From Phlebiopsis flavidoalba (taxonomy: Eukaryota > Basidiomycota > Agaricomycetes > Polyporales > Phanerochaetaceae), in assembly GCA_035772785.1 (NCBI GenBank), contig JAOCPU010000003.1:868001-932000 (forward strand): a stretch of 64,000 bases of DNA, written 5' to 3'. Shown here piece by piece: positions 26,661 through 38,410 of this stretch. The notes below the pieces were generated by a model that did not search any database, had not been told where the DNA came from, and saw nothing but the letters and a program-made list of their open reading frames with translations. Positions within the stretch are counted from its first letter, which is position 1. Each line of letters begins with the position of its first letter. The translations under genes and the position numbers were made by a program.

Positions 26661-27704
26661 TCATGACCTCCTTTCCGAAGCCATCACGAAATCTCGGGAA
26701 GATAGAATGACTCGGCCAAAGTCCTGAGGGGAGTCCTCGAGTCGTAAAATCATACTTGATAAAAAATCTTGCCCCAGCTCGTCAGCTGGGAAATCGCTGT
26801 TTGCTAAGTGGACGCATTCCTAAAGGAATGCCTTCAGCTCTAGTGGGAAGACTGTGGGACGCCAGAAAAGCGGCCGGTTCTTCGGTGGGGTTGACTCGCG
26901 GCGTACTAGAAGGTTCTTGGGGTACGTTGGCAACCGCCCAAGGTTGCAACGACTGCTGATCTGCACCGTAATTGGTGGACGGATACGGAGTCGTTGTGTT
27001 CCGTAGGGCTGGCGTCCGGGTCGCTGGATGGGTACATCAGCTCCCCAATACCAGGATCGAAAGTCCATTGGCGCTGTCGTCTGCTACTGATGTAGTATAA
27101 GTCAGACAAGCTAGATGAGATGCCAGCGAGGATCAGCTTACCATAGATCTCGCGCTCCACTTCCGCGGCGGAGTCCTCGCGCTGACTCGGCGGTCTGAGC
27201 CTCGAGCTCGTATTATCCTCTTCAGCGGCAAAACCTGGTCTCTCCCAGCGAACAAATACAACTTCATCTGGACTCATCCGTGAGTGATGTGTGCACTCTC
27301 ACATAGTGCGCGCCACTGGCGCAGCTTACCGTCGCTCTCTTCCACCTTTGAAACCTGTTCCTCCAATGCTGCGACTTGGTTCACTGGCCTTCCTGGGCAT
27401 GCGGTGCGAAAATGTTCCTATTAAACTCTGTATAGCTAAGTTATGTATACTTGAGCAGATAGCAAACCTTCATGATACTCGATCTTTGCTCTCTCATCGT
27501 CTGGTTGCAACTTGGACATTGCCATAGACCGAGACTATTACGGGAGATTAAAACGCGAACCCCCCCTGGGAAGGTGACTGAGCAGGTTTGTGAGTGAAAC
27601 TCCTTCATATGGGAGTTATGCTCCTTGTCATTTCGAAGTATCACTTCTCGGTTCACGCAGCCGTCTCTTAGACAGCGTTTTGTTGGGGGTTGCTGCGCTC
27701 GCAT
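26661..27704 (-). CDS. Zinc-finger-like family member A (diverged copy)
   Basis: Member of the family described at 41-50 kb. The first exon carries CLRDGC, then HNSHMKEFHSQTCSVTF and GLWQCPSCNQTM, giving the family pattern of a Cys pair, His-x4-His, Q-x2-C and W-x-C-P-x-C. After an intron it continues MSPDEVVFVRWERPGFAAEE and an acidic, polar segment (RPPSQREDSAAEVEREIY). Another intron (27142-27088) has a clear GTAAGC donor and TTTCTAG-poor but CAG-type acceptor. The downstream exon is polar (PWAVANVPQEPSSTPRVNP). A weakly similar helical end is read as DFLSSMILRLEDSPQDFG, stop near 26661. The zinc-finger half is solid. The C-terminal half is too diverged to call with confidence, and gene continuity is inferred. 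Confidence 0.6.
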
Positions 27705-29032
27705 TTGAGCATAGGGAACATTACTAATGACGGGATGCTTTAGTTCACCTCGAGCGCACTGAGACAGATCACAATTGCCTACTTGTTATTCATTCCTGAG
27801 TGATTCATTGTTATGTTCTCCGCTGTTGTTGACATTCAAGAGTCAATTATCGATTGTACGTCAATGAATACGGCGGCGAACTTGTCAACGAAGGGGTGGC
27901 GCCGCCCACCTGAGTACTTACGTAAGCGATTTCTTTCTCACGCTCACTGGATGTCGTTTGTCGAGCCTCGATAATTGCTCGACAAACGACTAGTGTTTTG
28001 AGCTCATTGCTACCATAACGTACTTTAATGAAAATAATTTGTATCATTTCACTGACAATCTATGCATCCTTCCTGACTTCATGTCAAATTGTATATGGAT
28101 CATCGAGCACAATTATTGAGAGCATCTCTCTGACGAGATCAACTTCGAGCCTTGGATCGGTGACTGGAAGATACTGTGCCTCTCAGATCTCGGTGTCCGA
28201 GGTCAGGAGTCCTAATGAAAATCCCTGGCATGAGAGGGCTGAGCTGGGCGCACGAGCCTTGACCCAACCTTGGTGTGGGTACTGGTGGACCAGTGTGTAG
28301 AGGTTTCATGTATTGGATCTCCTGCAGCCATCAGCATGTGGCGTAGGAGAGGGGTTCAATTCCTGCTCAAGTGGTGACTTCATGAGAATATAGCGCAACA
28401 GAGTATTCAAGCAAACCAAATTACGGGGCGACCATTTGCTCTTAACGGGTTGTGTCGACGCGGGCTTCTCACGACGGGTGAAATTCCCTTGATTATGACG
28501 TTTATGTCAGTTGGCTGCGGACTACGCCTTGCCCGCACAGGACGCGCTCGAGTAGAGGCGGGTGGGACTCTCCCTGTCTCAATTTCGCGAGAACGATCAC
28601 GAGGCCTGTGTTCGAAGCTGGCCTATTCCGTGCGGTGTGGCACTCTTGGCCGTCACGCGGCGGTCCGCGCGAAGATTCGTGTATCGGTTTATGACCGCAC
28701 GAAGAGTCGCACAGGCGAGATGCCGCCCAAATGCGACCTGAGGCAGACCTGAGCACTAGGTGCATATTAAGCACGCAAAATATGGGCGAGTGGTAGAGTG
28801 AGAGAATGGTCAAGAGGTAAAAGGAAGTGATGCGCCTCAAGCGATCCCGCACGCTGTCGGGTGGTGGCAGTCAGGCGGTGTATCACGGCAGATGCCCGGC
28901 TGCCCTTTGTCCTGCGCTACCGCGGTCAATTGTCTGCAGCCGACTTTCCCGTCCAATATCTCTATCCCTTCTTTCGCTCCTTTATCTTACACTCCTTGCC
29001 TCTGGCCCCCATCCCCCGCAGTGGTCACCTCC
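27705..29032. other. Unassigned region upstream of the RabGAP gene
   Basis: About 1.3 kb. A minus-strand frame near 28290-28090 (HQYPHQGWVKARAPSSALSC, then VTDPRLEVDLVREMLSIIVL after a stop) looks protein-like but has an internal stop and no recognised family. Pyrimidine-rich sequence near 28950-29020 is a likely core-promoter or 5' UTR element of the RabGAP gene. Confidence 0.35.
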
Positions 29033-31462
29033 ATGGCCAACCCGTCCCTTAATCCTCATTCCGCCTACGCCTACTGCAGTCCGAAGTCTCCAGCCCCTCT
29101 CTCCACTCTCGACGACGTCCACTTTCCGTCTCGGGCTCCTCCTCGCTGCCTGAACTCGGCGCCGTCCTCGATCGACCGCGAGCGCAGCTCGTCAGAGACC
29201 ACCATAGTCACCATATATTCCATGTACGAAGAAGAGGAGGAAAGCTGGTCTGCCTCCGCGCCTCGTCTGGACCCCAGCCAGCCACCATCACCGTCGCCCT
29301 TCCAAAGACGTGTCTGTCGCCGTCGCCGACTACCGCGACTCATTTATCAAGCCCAAACGGACGGCCAGCAGAAGATAGCGGTTTCCTACGATGCTACCTA
29401 CGAGGTGATGCGTCCCACGAGCAAAGTCCCGAGTGTCTCTGGCGGAAAACCGACTGTCACACATGTCCGACGACTCGACCCAGCTCGCATACACCGACAG
29501 CCGGCCACCGTCGAGCACGCTACGCACGCACCTCCACGGGCAGCACGCCTGACCAGCCCCGCAGGAGCACTCGCGACGGAGTGATGCGCCGTCATCTTCT
29601 GAAACAGGCGCGTCTCCGCGGAGCAGACCACCAAGTCGTACCTGCCGAGCCGTTCCGGTCAGTCAGGGCCCAGTTCGCAACGCCCGCAAGGCACCGACCG
29701 ACGTTCTCGTCCAAACGGCTATGGACTCCCCAGCTTCCCCCTCCTATCCGCGCTCTACAGAACCCGTCGTTGTCAACCTGGGCCGCATTGCCAAACGCCG
29801 CCCTCAGGAGTTCATCCATGTCGCCCACATCTCACCGTACCGTCCACACCCCGCCTCGTCGCCGCCACGGGCACCACCAAAGTTCTAGCACAACCAAGCA
29901 GCAAACACAGCAACTGTCACTCGTTCAGTGTCAACCGAAGGCGAAGTACGCCGGACGCATTCCACGTCCGGATAGCACCTACCGCGCAGCTTGATCTCTC
30001 ATCGGAGTGAAGGGCGACGGCGTCGAGGACGGCGTCGAGCGGACGCGCGCGCGCGTGTGGCGGGGCCGTAGCCCGGCGAGCGAGATCAGACAGCAGAAGA
30101 GGCCTTGGCGGACGAGACAGAGAAGAACGCGAGATCTCACGCCCAAAGAGCGCGAGCTTCTGGCGAGCCTAGGACCGGTGAGTGCTGCGAAGGCCTGTCA
30201 CTTGGCTGTCCTCACGCCGCCGCAGCTACGGCTTCTTTGTGACGCCCTCCCATGACCGCCTCATCCTCCTCCCTGCCGCCCCCCTGCAGAAGCCGTTGTC
30301 GCGGGTATCGTCTTCTAACCGGTGCCTCCCCCAATGCCCCGCTGCAGCTGCGTGCCCACGCCGCCAGCCCCTCCACCTGTCAAGGAGCTTGATCGCACTG
30401 CAAAAGTGGGGCCGCATGCTCGTTCCAGAGTCGCGCGATCAAGGCAGCAACGTCGATTTGTGGGGACTACGGCCGGGCAAGGAACGCAAAACTCAGTGAA
30501 ACGGAGTTCAAGGGCATCCCCCGACTGCTGGCGGAGCGCCGCTTGGGAGCTGTTGATGAACAGGTTCACTAGGTCGGGCAAGCGCGAAATACTGCTGCTG
30601 GGAGAACAGTATCGACAGGCCCTTGAACAGCCGTCGTCCTACGACGTACAGATCGACTTGGACGTGCCACGGACCATCAGTGGACATGTATCATTCCGCA
30701 CCCGGTATGGTCAAGGGGTAGTTAAAGCCTGAGAACCCCAGGCTGTTATTAGACTCACTTAATGATTTGGCAGACAACGATCACTGTTTCATGTCCTGCC
30801 ACTGCCTATCCTTGCACTGTACGGATTGTGGCTACTGCCAAGGCATGGGGCCCATCGCCGCCACGCTTCTATGCTATTTCGATCCGGAGCGGGTGTACGC
30901 GTCTCTCGTGCGCCTGCACGACGCCTACAGCATGCACTCGATCTTCAGCCCAGGCTTCCCGGGCCTCCTCGAGGCGATATACGTGCAAGAACGCATCATG
31001 GAACAGATGATGCCCGACGTGTAACGCCGCGTTCAAGAAACACATGATCTCGACAACGTCCTATGCCACCAAGTGGTACATCACTCTATTTCGCAAATTC
31101 CGTGCCATTTCAGGCGCAGCTCAGGCTATGGGACGCCTTCCTGCTCGAGGGACACGATATATTTGTCGTCGTGGCGGTGGCCATAGTCTGGGTTTACAGA
31201 GGTCAGCCCCACCTATTTCATAACTCTTGAGTGGCGGTCGCTGATGCGGGGTAACAGACCATATCACATCTAGCTCTGCAAACTTTGAGAGCGTGCTATC
31301 CCTGCTTTCGTCGTTCTTTGTTCCCGAGGATGAAAACGCGCTACTACATTGGATAGAGAAGGTCATAGCCGACAAGAAGCTGCGTGCAAGCATGCAGACT
31401 TGGCGGCAAGACTGGAAACGCCTTGTCAGTGAAGGCAAGGATAGCACAGCGCGCTGCTATAG
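29033..31462 (+). CDS. TBC-domain Rab GTPase-activating protein
   Basis: Accelerates GTP hydrolysis on a Rab GTPase in membrane traffic. Starts MANPSLNPHSAYAYCSPKSP with a long Ser/Pro/Thr-rich low-complexity region, including SETTIVTIYSMYEEEEESWS near 29195. Next is DLTPKERELLASLGPVSAAK near 30130. The TBC domain opens with KWGRMLVPESRDQGSNVDLW near 30408 and a GIPDCWRSAAWELLMNRF reading. The dual catalytic fingers are both intact: IDLDVPR (IxxDxxR arginine finger) near 30650 and GYCQGMGP (YxQ glutamine finger) near 30830. The domain continues LLCYFDPERVYASLVRLHDA, FPGLLEAIYVQERIMEQMMP, KWYITLFAN, LRLWDAFLLEGHDIFVVV and, after an intron near 31200-31258, LLSSFFVPEDENALL to a stop near 31460. 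At least two introns. The catalytic residues predict an active GAP; the Rab target is unknown. Confidence 0.88.
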
Positions 31463-32262
31463 CCCTGGGTTCTGTATTCGCAGCTCTGCCACTTCTCGGT
31501 TGTACGTTGTCCATTGTCGCTTTTCCGTCACACACATGCTCGTTCACTTCGTGCTTTTCTGTTCATTTCATCACATCGGGATTTCGCTCGTATTCGTATA
31601 GCACCTAGTACTCCTTTCGTTGTCATCTGCACGCTGTAGCATCCGCATCAAAACGCCTCATCGTCATATCTATTACAGCATTTGCGCACAGAACTCTCGC
31701 TGTGGACACTCGAGGTGTATATGGCATTTACGTCGGTCCTCGCGCCCGCGTAATGAGTGATTCTGTGATGCGTGCCTTGTACTTTTGCCTTCGAGAATCG
31801 GATTCCGAGGACCACTGACCTGCGGATAGAGCGGTGGGAGCGCGATCAGCTATGCCTATCGAAGCAAAGCGTTTGTACTCAAAGCGACCGCCCATCAAAG
31901 TCCTTCATCCACGAATGGAAATCCCCTTGTACGCTCGCCCACAGAGCTCTAGCAATCTCTGTCCAAGTCAAAGCCGCGAGCAGACCTCGACGAGGGTGTG
32001 ACGCGGGTGGGAGTAGGTATAAGATGTGGCCCGTCTGGGCTTGGAGGCCATCAAGACTTCGGTCCACCAAGCGCACTCACACCCAAGCAAGCTTCATCCC
32101 TTGCCGCGTCGCACAGTCGTCGTTCACGTATCGATCGCACTGACACCACCACACTCAGTACACTCACCACCGCGACCGCGCAACGCAACCAACGCTTTGC
32201 TCAGCGCACCCATCCCAAACCAACCTTACGTCCCACACCAATCTGATCACCTCACCACCGCA
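31463..32262. promoter_or_regulatory. Intergenic region with promoter of the small plus-strand protein
   Basis: About 800 bp. Contains a TATA-like GGTATAAGAT at 32015-32025. From 32130 to 32260 it is a C/A-rich, G-poor 5' UTR-like leader running to the ATG at 32263. No gene seen in the first half. Confidence 0.4.
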
Positions 32263-32492
32263 ATGTCTTCCTACTACTCCTCGACGCCATCCTCTCCCAT
32301 GTCTGGCTTCTTCCCGACGAGCCCCACATCGCCCACACGCATTCTCGAGCTTCCACCAGTCGCCACGAGACACACACGCGATGTACGCCAGCTTCGGCGA
32401 GTCGTATTCTGCTCACAAGAGCAGCTCGGGGTACGCGGGACGGCGGCAAGGGCGCCATGGGCTCCCTGAAGCGGCTGGTGAAGCGCAAGTGA
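32263..32492 (+). CDS. Small Ser/Pro-rich protein with basic tail
   Basis: Short protein of about 75 residues. Starts MSSYYSSTPSSPMSGFFPTS with PTSPTRILELPP, continues YASFGESYSAHKSSSGYAG and ends GAMGSLKRLVKRK at the stop 32490. Two frame changes are needed between these parts. I chose this ATG because it follows a fungal-type leader and because the N-terminal SSP repeats and the basic C-terminus resemble small uncharacterised Agaricomycete proteins I recall in outline. No domain; it may be intrinsically disordered. Function unknown. Confidence 0.5.
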
Positions 32493-33068
32493 GGATAGGG
32501 CCGACAAGATAGTAGAGGGCGTACACACGCCTTGCGAGGGCGGTTGCAGAGGGGGATAGAGGATAGGAGGGAGGGGAAGGAAGACTTGCGCTGGGCTAGT
32601 CCCCCGCGCGTGCGGCGCGCCGCCGCAGAGCAATACCCGCAGCTTGTCGAGAACAGGCGCACGCAGCGACATTCGCCGATATCTGTTCGCGTTCAAGGCA
32701 TCCGACGTTCGATTCTAGACAACTGTATCCATAGTCATTTCCATTGTGGTGTATCTCATACCTGGTACCGATTCCAAATGTATTTCTAATTTTATTCGAC
32801 GTTTGCACTAACACTGCGAGTGTCTCGGAATATCCGCGTGTTCACGAACATAGTTTACGATAGGGCTAAATATTTATATGAGCTTCTAGCGTCCGAAATA
32901 GCCATCACAAGGAGATCCACTTCCAAAACTGTGAAACGCAGGCAAAGCAGACACGGTTGAACAACACATTTTCGCGGACATATGGCCGTCATTGGACGTC
33001 CAAGCGGCTGCAACCATCATCACCCCGCGGAGGCTACTCTCCTAACCCGCGCTCTATTCATGGAACGT

Positions 33069-34166
33069 GACCAGGGTCCGCTCTCTCGCCCGGGCTTTAT
33101 TCCTCCCCCCAACCCGCCATGCCAGGCCCTCAAGTTCATCTTCTTATTCTATCTCTCCATCATGACCCGCGTGTACGTGCCTGAACTTATCCTGGACCAT
33201 CTATGGCAGGCCCCCCAGGTACACCGCTCCGATGTACTCCGCAGGGAGTCTCACGCCCCCGCACGCCCCATTCGCCGTTCGGCGGCCACGCAGAAGAGGC
33301 CATCACCCGAGGGCCGACCTCGACGGAGGGCGCGAATACTCCTTTGCCTCGTATCGTACAAGAGACCAGTCCGTAGTCCCCTGTTGCTCTCCTCATGGCG
33401 GATGACCTCGAGCTTCACACACACACCGTGTTCACAGGTTATAGGATTAGGGGTAGCCGACCCGCGTATGCGCCGACCAAGTGCCCAGTGCGAGGACAAT
33501 GGCTGGAAACATCTCACCGTGCAAGGGCGTGTTACAGAACACGCCCTTGGTAGTCGGCACAGTGCTAGCGGGCATCCTATTTCTCGCTCATTGTGCGTCT
33601 CATTGCGAAAGCCAGAAGCACTAGACGCGGCTGTGGGGCTACGTCGCGAGTTTCCGCACTCCGCTGGCAAGGGCCAACACCTCGCGGAGGACGTGGTCGC
33701 CCCATTACCGACTCCCTCATTCGTGGACACAGCGTACCTCTCCGCAGGTCACAGAATAACCTACGACGGCTACACCGCTTCCCGCTCACCGGCGCAAGAG
33801 TACCGCGCAGAGTGCAACAAACTCATGGCTGGCTAAAGTTCCTCCACCACAGCGGGTACTGGCAGTCGCCCCGGCGGCGCTATGGACGTGGCCGCACCAC
33901 GACGACGTGACGGGACTTACCACCTCCCGAGGGCGAGGTCACGAAGGTGTGCATCGAAGACGATCACGTATCAACTCGACGGCTCGGTGGGGCTCACGGC
34001 GGACCTCGTAGCGCTCATGGCGCATGGGCCGCCGCATTGGCGCCGACGATGGTACGTTCTTGGGCATGTGTTGACGCTTCCATCGCGTCTAGTCGCGGTT
34101 ATTTTCTACTTGGTAGTACTGCGGTGGGCGCTTGTGTGGCTGGCTTTACACACCATATCGATTGAT
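33069..34166 (+). CDS. Unresolved locus, predicted single-pass membrane protein
   Basis: I cannot identify this gene and the boundaries are rough. Plus-strand frames alternate. One gives MAGPPGTPLRCTPQGVSRPR with a Pro/Ser-rich stretch (33202-33330). Another gives MAGNISPCKGVLQNTPLVVG followed by a 17-residue hydrophobic helix TVLAGILFLALIVRLIA and basic residues (33500-33610). Later frames give LPPPEGEVTKVCIEDDH near 33920-33970 and a hydrophobic end with a stop at 34164. A 284-codon open frame spans 32982-33836, but its composition changes and the hydrophobic helix is not in it, so I do not take it as one protein. It could be the N-terminal half of the glycosyltransferase downstream, which should be a type II membrane protein. 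Confidence 0.3.
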
Positions 34167-34624
34167 TGAAGGGAATATGGAGGAGCTCATGACCTGTTTA
34201 GCGTAACAGGACGTTCCTTGTGGAAGACACACACTAGGAACAGGGGAAAGTGCGTCTCCCATCTCTCACGGGGTGGAATTAATAATCATTGAGATATGTC
34301 TCATAGATGGACCGACCAACTTTCAAGATGTTCGGCGGCGACAGCCAGGGCCGGAACCTGGTTGTAGGGCACACCCCCATAAGGTATGAGCACGGTCATT
34401 ATTTCTCTGGCATACATTCTGGGAGATGGCCCAGAACTCGTTGCAATGTCCACGCCACGCGAGGCATTGGGTCATTAACGCACGCACTGCAAAGTTTCAC
34501 TTTGGGCATGGGCTTTCACGAAATTATGAGGACCCGTGAGTTATAGAATGAAGTAGTTCATTTAGCGAGGTCTAACACCCTTTAGGTATAACAGCAGGGG
34601 CTACACAGGCAGAAACCCATCTTT

Positions 34625-35518
34625 TTGATCACTTCAGTCCTTCAATCATTCATAGACACTATTCGACCGAACGCCCATAACGCACAACTCATTCGCGCCG
34701 CACGTGCAGAGCTTGCCTCTGTGCTATCCATGCCCCCGCCACGCGGAGAAACGCACGGAACGACGACATCGCCCCACCACAGGGCGCACGAGACGCGGAA
34801 GCGACGCTGAGCGCGCACACACGCCCGACCCCTACGAATCGCGGTGCACATCCGCCGGGGCGACCGCGCCACGCCGCAGACTTCCCCTACCGCGGGCAGT
34901 ACATCCCGCTCGAGAACTACGTCGACGCAGCGCGCGCGCGGCGTGGGGGCGCGCCTCTACCACGAGGACGTGACGCGCGCGACGTCGCTGCGCTTCCCCG
35001 CGCCGCCGATCGCGTACGTCGCGTCCGACTCGCACGCGGCGGCGCACGAGTTCGTGAGCGCGTTCCCCCGCGTCGACGGCCGTGTTCCATCGCTCGAGTC
35101 GAGCACGGACCCTGCCTTACGTGCGTTGGCGCCCCAGCACGAGTACGTGCAGCGCGATTTCGACGCGATGGAGCCCGAGGAGCGTGTCAGGCTCACGAGG
35201 GGCATGGTCGTTGACTTTGGCGATGACGAGCGGATTGTGGGCGTGGGAGGGAGATGTAGTGCCAGGAGCGACAATTTGCACTCTGACGTACGTGCCTTTG
35301 TCTCAATTGATTTGCCGTGACGTCTCACATACTCGTGCAGGTCCAATGTGTGCAAATTGGCTGCTGTGGGGGCTGGGATGGGACCGAGCCTTTGGGTTTG
35401 GGAGGACGGAGGGAACCATCGTAATGGGTATATCAATGATGAGGGCAAACGGTGGATCGAGCTGGACAACCGGGGGAACGTGAGCCCAGTCTGGACGGCA
35501 TATGAGGTTTTCTCATGA
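34625..35518 (+). CDS. Fucosyltransferase-like glycosyltransferase (C-terminal catalytic part)
   Basis: GT-B fold enzyme related to O-fucosyltransferases, probably acting in the Golgi lumen. Pieces: SFIDTIRPNAHNAQLIRAAR near 34645, the nucleotide-sugar motif HIRRGD near 34848, and FPYRGQYIPLENYVDAAR read across a frame jump near 34880-34930. Then YHEDVTRATSLRFPAPPIAY, VASDSHAAAHEFVSAFPRVD, and RLTRGMVVDF near 35190. After an intron (about 35286-35339) come VCKLAAVGLGWDRAFGFG, RWIELDNRGNVSPVWTAYEV and a stop at 35516. The part from 34950 to 35230 is very GC-rich and clean. The HxRRGD motif and the C-terminal GLGWDRAFG pattern are the basis of the call. N-terminus and membrane anchor are unclear and may lie in the preceding locus. 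Confidence 0.6.
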
Positions 35519-35748
35519 ACATCTTGGAAATTTTGTATTTTCTTTCACATGTTAGATTAGATTTGTAGTAGTATGAAGATTCATTGTACAGTACATCCGA
35601 CTCTTCACTCACATGGTGAATCGCAATGGACTGTCCTTTGACAAGCCATCGAGTACTTCCGTGCGAAAGAAAGTAGGATAGTTTACAGTGGGGTGGTTAA
35701 ATGTAGCGATACACGAGTGATATTATAGAGGTTTTGTACCTATTGTTC

Positions 35749-37179
35749 TTAGTTTGAGCCTTCGCGTAGTTGTATGTTCAGTTGAAGCCGGTCGGGGTCG
35801 ATCTGATGAAGCTCCTCCATGTGCTCTTTCGTGAGCTCTTTGCACCCTACAACCTTGAGCTCGAGCAGCGGATCGGTCCTCGAATACCTCTGGTTCCTGC
35901 TCCATACTAAAGTGATCAGGTCCCACCCTTGCAACAGATCGCACACTGTGTGAAAACTCCAGACGCTGTAACTCGGGACAGAGCAGCGGCCTGTGCCACT
36001 CTCCCCTGGCCGAGGACGATGTTAAGGCGCGCAGCAGAGGTGCGCCTACGAGCATGCAGCTGAGTCGAAGCTCGCGCAGAGATACGAGATGTTGTAGTGC
36101 TTCGACCAAATATCGATCGTGCATCCCGGATTTTCCGAATGTGAGGGAGCGTATGTTTGGAGATCGGCTTGTAAATTCGACAAATCGTGTCCCATAGCTG
36201 GCCGTGAGTTCGCTGAATTTGATGTTCTCAGGCTGTTCACCGGCATCAATTCGACCTTCATGTATCCCGCGCAGTTCGTCTATCCCAATGTTCTCGACTT
36301 CAAGCGTTTCCAGGTCAGGGGCATCGACGGTGGCGAGGAGGTATTCGCAAAAAATCATGCGGGCGCCCAGAAGAGATAGGTGACGAAGGGATGGTCTAGT
36401 GACGAGGCCCGCGTATGGCAAAGGATATCTGCGCCAGAATCCCCTGTATTTCACTCGTTCAATGGTCAATGATTTGAGATGCCGAGCGTGTCGAAGTATG
36501 TTTGTGATGTCGGGCCCTTTCAGCCACACCCTGCTGATTTCCAGGGAAGCCAGAGCCATGAGCTGCGTTTTGGAGACGTCCTCGGGTACATCCCTCCATA
36601 GTCATGGTCCTCGATGTGTGCCGGGCGGCCATGAGATGTCGCAATTTTTCGCCCTCCGGCGGCATGCCGAAGGTGTTTTCGTTTCTCCAATCATAAGGTA
36701 TACGTGGTTGTGCGACGGAAACTCTCAAGTACTCGAGGGTCATGGGGGGTAGATCTGATATCACCGTCTCGGCCATGGGAAGTAGGTCGACCTGGAGAGT
36801 AGTAAAAGCGGGTGATACGGTGTGTGTGAGGCCTTAAGGTGTTGCAGTGTTCAACTAGCCTCAGTTCAAGCATGTCATAGTTCGCGTCCACATCGATCTT
36901 CACCGATAGATTTACACCACCGCTACGCCTGAGAGCCAACTCGAAGGGGCGGCGTTTGCCTCGAGGGGGAGCTTCGTCTTCCATGATAGAGGCGAGATTT
37001 TCTGGCCTTTTCAAGAGGAGTGTAACATTATGCCAGGCTTCTGGGTGGCCCAGAACGATGCTCCGCCATTGCCTGTTAACAGTTGAAGCCATCCATGGAC
37101 CATCATCGTCCACGGCAGCCCACAGAGCGAAAATGTTGCGAAGAAGTTCGATTGGAAAGCGGTTGAGTGCAGAAGTCAT
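35749..37179 (-). CDS. F-box protein with LRR-like C-terminus
   Basis: Substrate adaptor of an SCF ubiquitin ligase. Starts MTSALNRFPIELLRNIFALW at 37179, the F-box, followed by STVNRQWRSIVLGHPEAWHN, the typical fungal F-box continuation. The rest is repeated Leu-rich strands: PPMTLEYLRVSVAQP near 36740, ILRHARHLKSLTIERVKY near 36490, RPSLRHLSLLGARM near 36385, DAPDLETLEVENIG near 36310, SPNIRSLTFGKSG near 36145, LVSLRELRLSCMLVG near 36075 and CPELQRLEFSHS near 35970. The last part ELKVVGCKELTKEHMEEL is in another frame and ends QLNIQLREGSN at 35749. At least three frameshifts; no conserved intron needed in most of it. An upstream Met at 37245 is open but not favoured. Confidence 0.75.
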
Positions 37180-37686
37180 TTGGCGATCCTGTGTTTCTGG
37201 TCGAATGGGAAGACGAGCCCACTGGCAACAACGAAGGACCGTCACCTAAAATTGTACCGCGAATGAGAAATCTTAACAAGTGAAACGTACGGAGGAGCAG
37301 AGAATAAGCGCACCGGACAGTTCACCATTGCTTTCGATGTTGCTATTGGCTGAGAACCTAGCAACCATTTGCAGTGTACAAGCGCAGTCACTGTTCGCGA
37401 TGAATTCAAGGGAAGAACCTGCATGGAACGTCACATGCGCGATAAGTCACAAACGTTATGTTACGCGTAACAGATCACGCTGACCGTGACGGGTCGTGCC
37501 AGCTGCCAGCAGTCGCCTGCGTTTATTATCTAACGATTCAGACACCCCACCGGACTAAAACATTGACCATCTCGGATATACTTGCTTTCATGCCTGTCAA
37601 TTTCTCCCGCTTTCTGCACCTGCATGCTATTCGAATGATTCATCTACCTGCTAGATCCCTCTAGGCGGCGAATAATGAGTCGGGAG
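37180..37686. other. Intergenic region, nothing recognised
   Basis: About 500 bp between the F-box/LRR gene start and the NR2C2AP-like stop. It should hold the F-box gene's promoter. No motif or conserved frame seen. Confidence 0.4.
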
Positions 37687-38218
37687 CTAGTATGATTTCA
37701 CACCAAACAGCTGAAGGTCGTATACAGTTATGCGGCCGAAGAAATCTGAGCTTTCCTCGAAGACCAGCTTCACGGATCGTACTCCGTCTTTTATGTCCGG
37801 GGATGGAAGATCAAAGCTTTGCCTTCGGTTCACGTCCCTCCGGGTAGACCTTCGTCCATGGTTTCCAATTGGGCTTCTCTTCCTCTGTGGCGATCTCAAG
37901 TGAACAACTGGTCCCGACAAACCCACCTTGGAAGGTGATTAAGAGTTGGTCAGGGATGACGTCGGTGCTGAAGGTCAGCTGGATATATTGTGGGGTGCCC
38001 TGCAGTTGGGCTTTAGTGGTGCGCCGGTGACAACATATGTACTTTATCCGTACTTGCTGAGAAGTCCAGCATGTCTCAGGATTACCATCTGTGAGGCACT
38101 TCTTACCCACAGATTTGTCTAGGGTGGTGCTGACCCTAACGAGCTCTGTGAGATATCTTCTTTTTGCCGGGAATGCTGGTACGTACTTAACTTTCGTCTG
38201 CGAGTCTATGAGTGGCAT
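37687..38218 (-). CDS. NR2C2AP/TRA16-like discoidin-fold protein
   Basis: Single-domain protein of the F5/8-type C (discoidin) fold, related to nuclear receptor 2C2-associated protein of animals. From MPLIDSQ at 38218: LTELVRVSTTLDKSVGKKCL and TDGNPETCWTSQQ, the family's VSSxLNRDxxxxGKKxxxDGxxETCWNSDQ pattern. After an intron of about 55 bp (38066-38010) come YIQLTFSTDVIPDQLLITFQ and GGFVGTSCSLEIA near 37925. The end VRSVKLVFEESSDFFGRI and TVYDLQLFGVKSY stops at 37687. This matches the family's KVTFEDATDFFGRVVIY end. Length of about 165 residues is close to the animal protein. One frameshift near 37830. Biochemical role in fungi is unknown. Confidence 0.82.
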
Positions 38219-38410
38219 ATTTTCTCCCATTTCACAGCGCCCAGTTCTGGCGGAATGATGAGCACTTGTGCAAGATAGAGTGGCTAAATTCTCCTCAACT
38301 TCGTCCGCCCAAGCGTTTATCTCACGTGGGAGGGACTTGTGGCGTCATCGTTTTTCTGGATCGACTCTGATATGCGCCTCAACTTCATCCAACCCCTCAA
38401 GCCCCTAGTG

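Noticed and set aside
28350..28372. tRNA B-box-like GGGTTCAATTCC
   Set aside because: No A box or cloverleaf partner upstream at the right spacing.
32982..33836. 284-codon plus open frame taken as one protein
   Set aside because: The hydrophobic helix and other protein-like pieces are in the other frames, so this frame is at best a patchwork.
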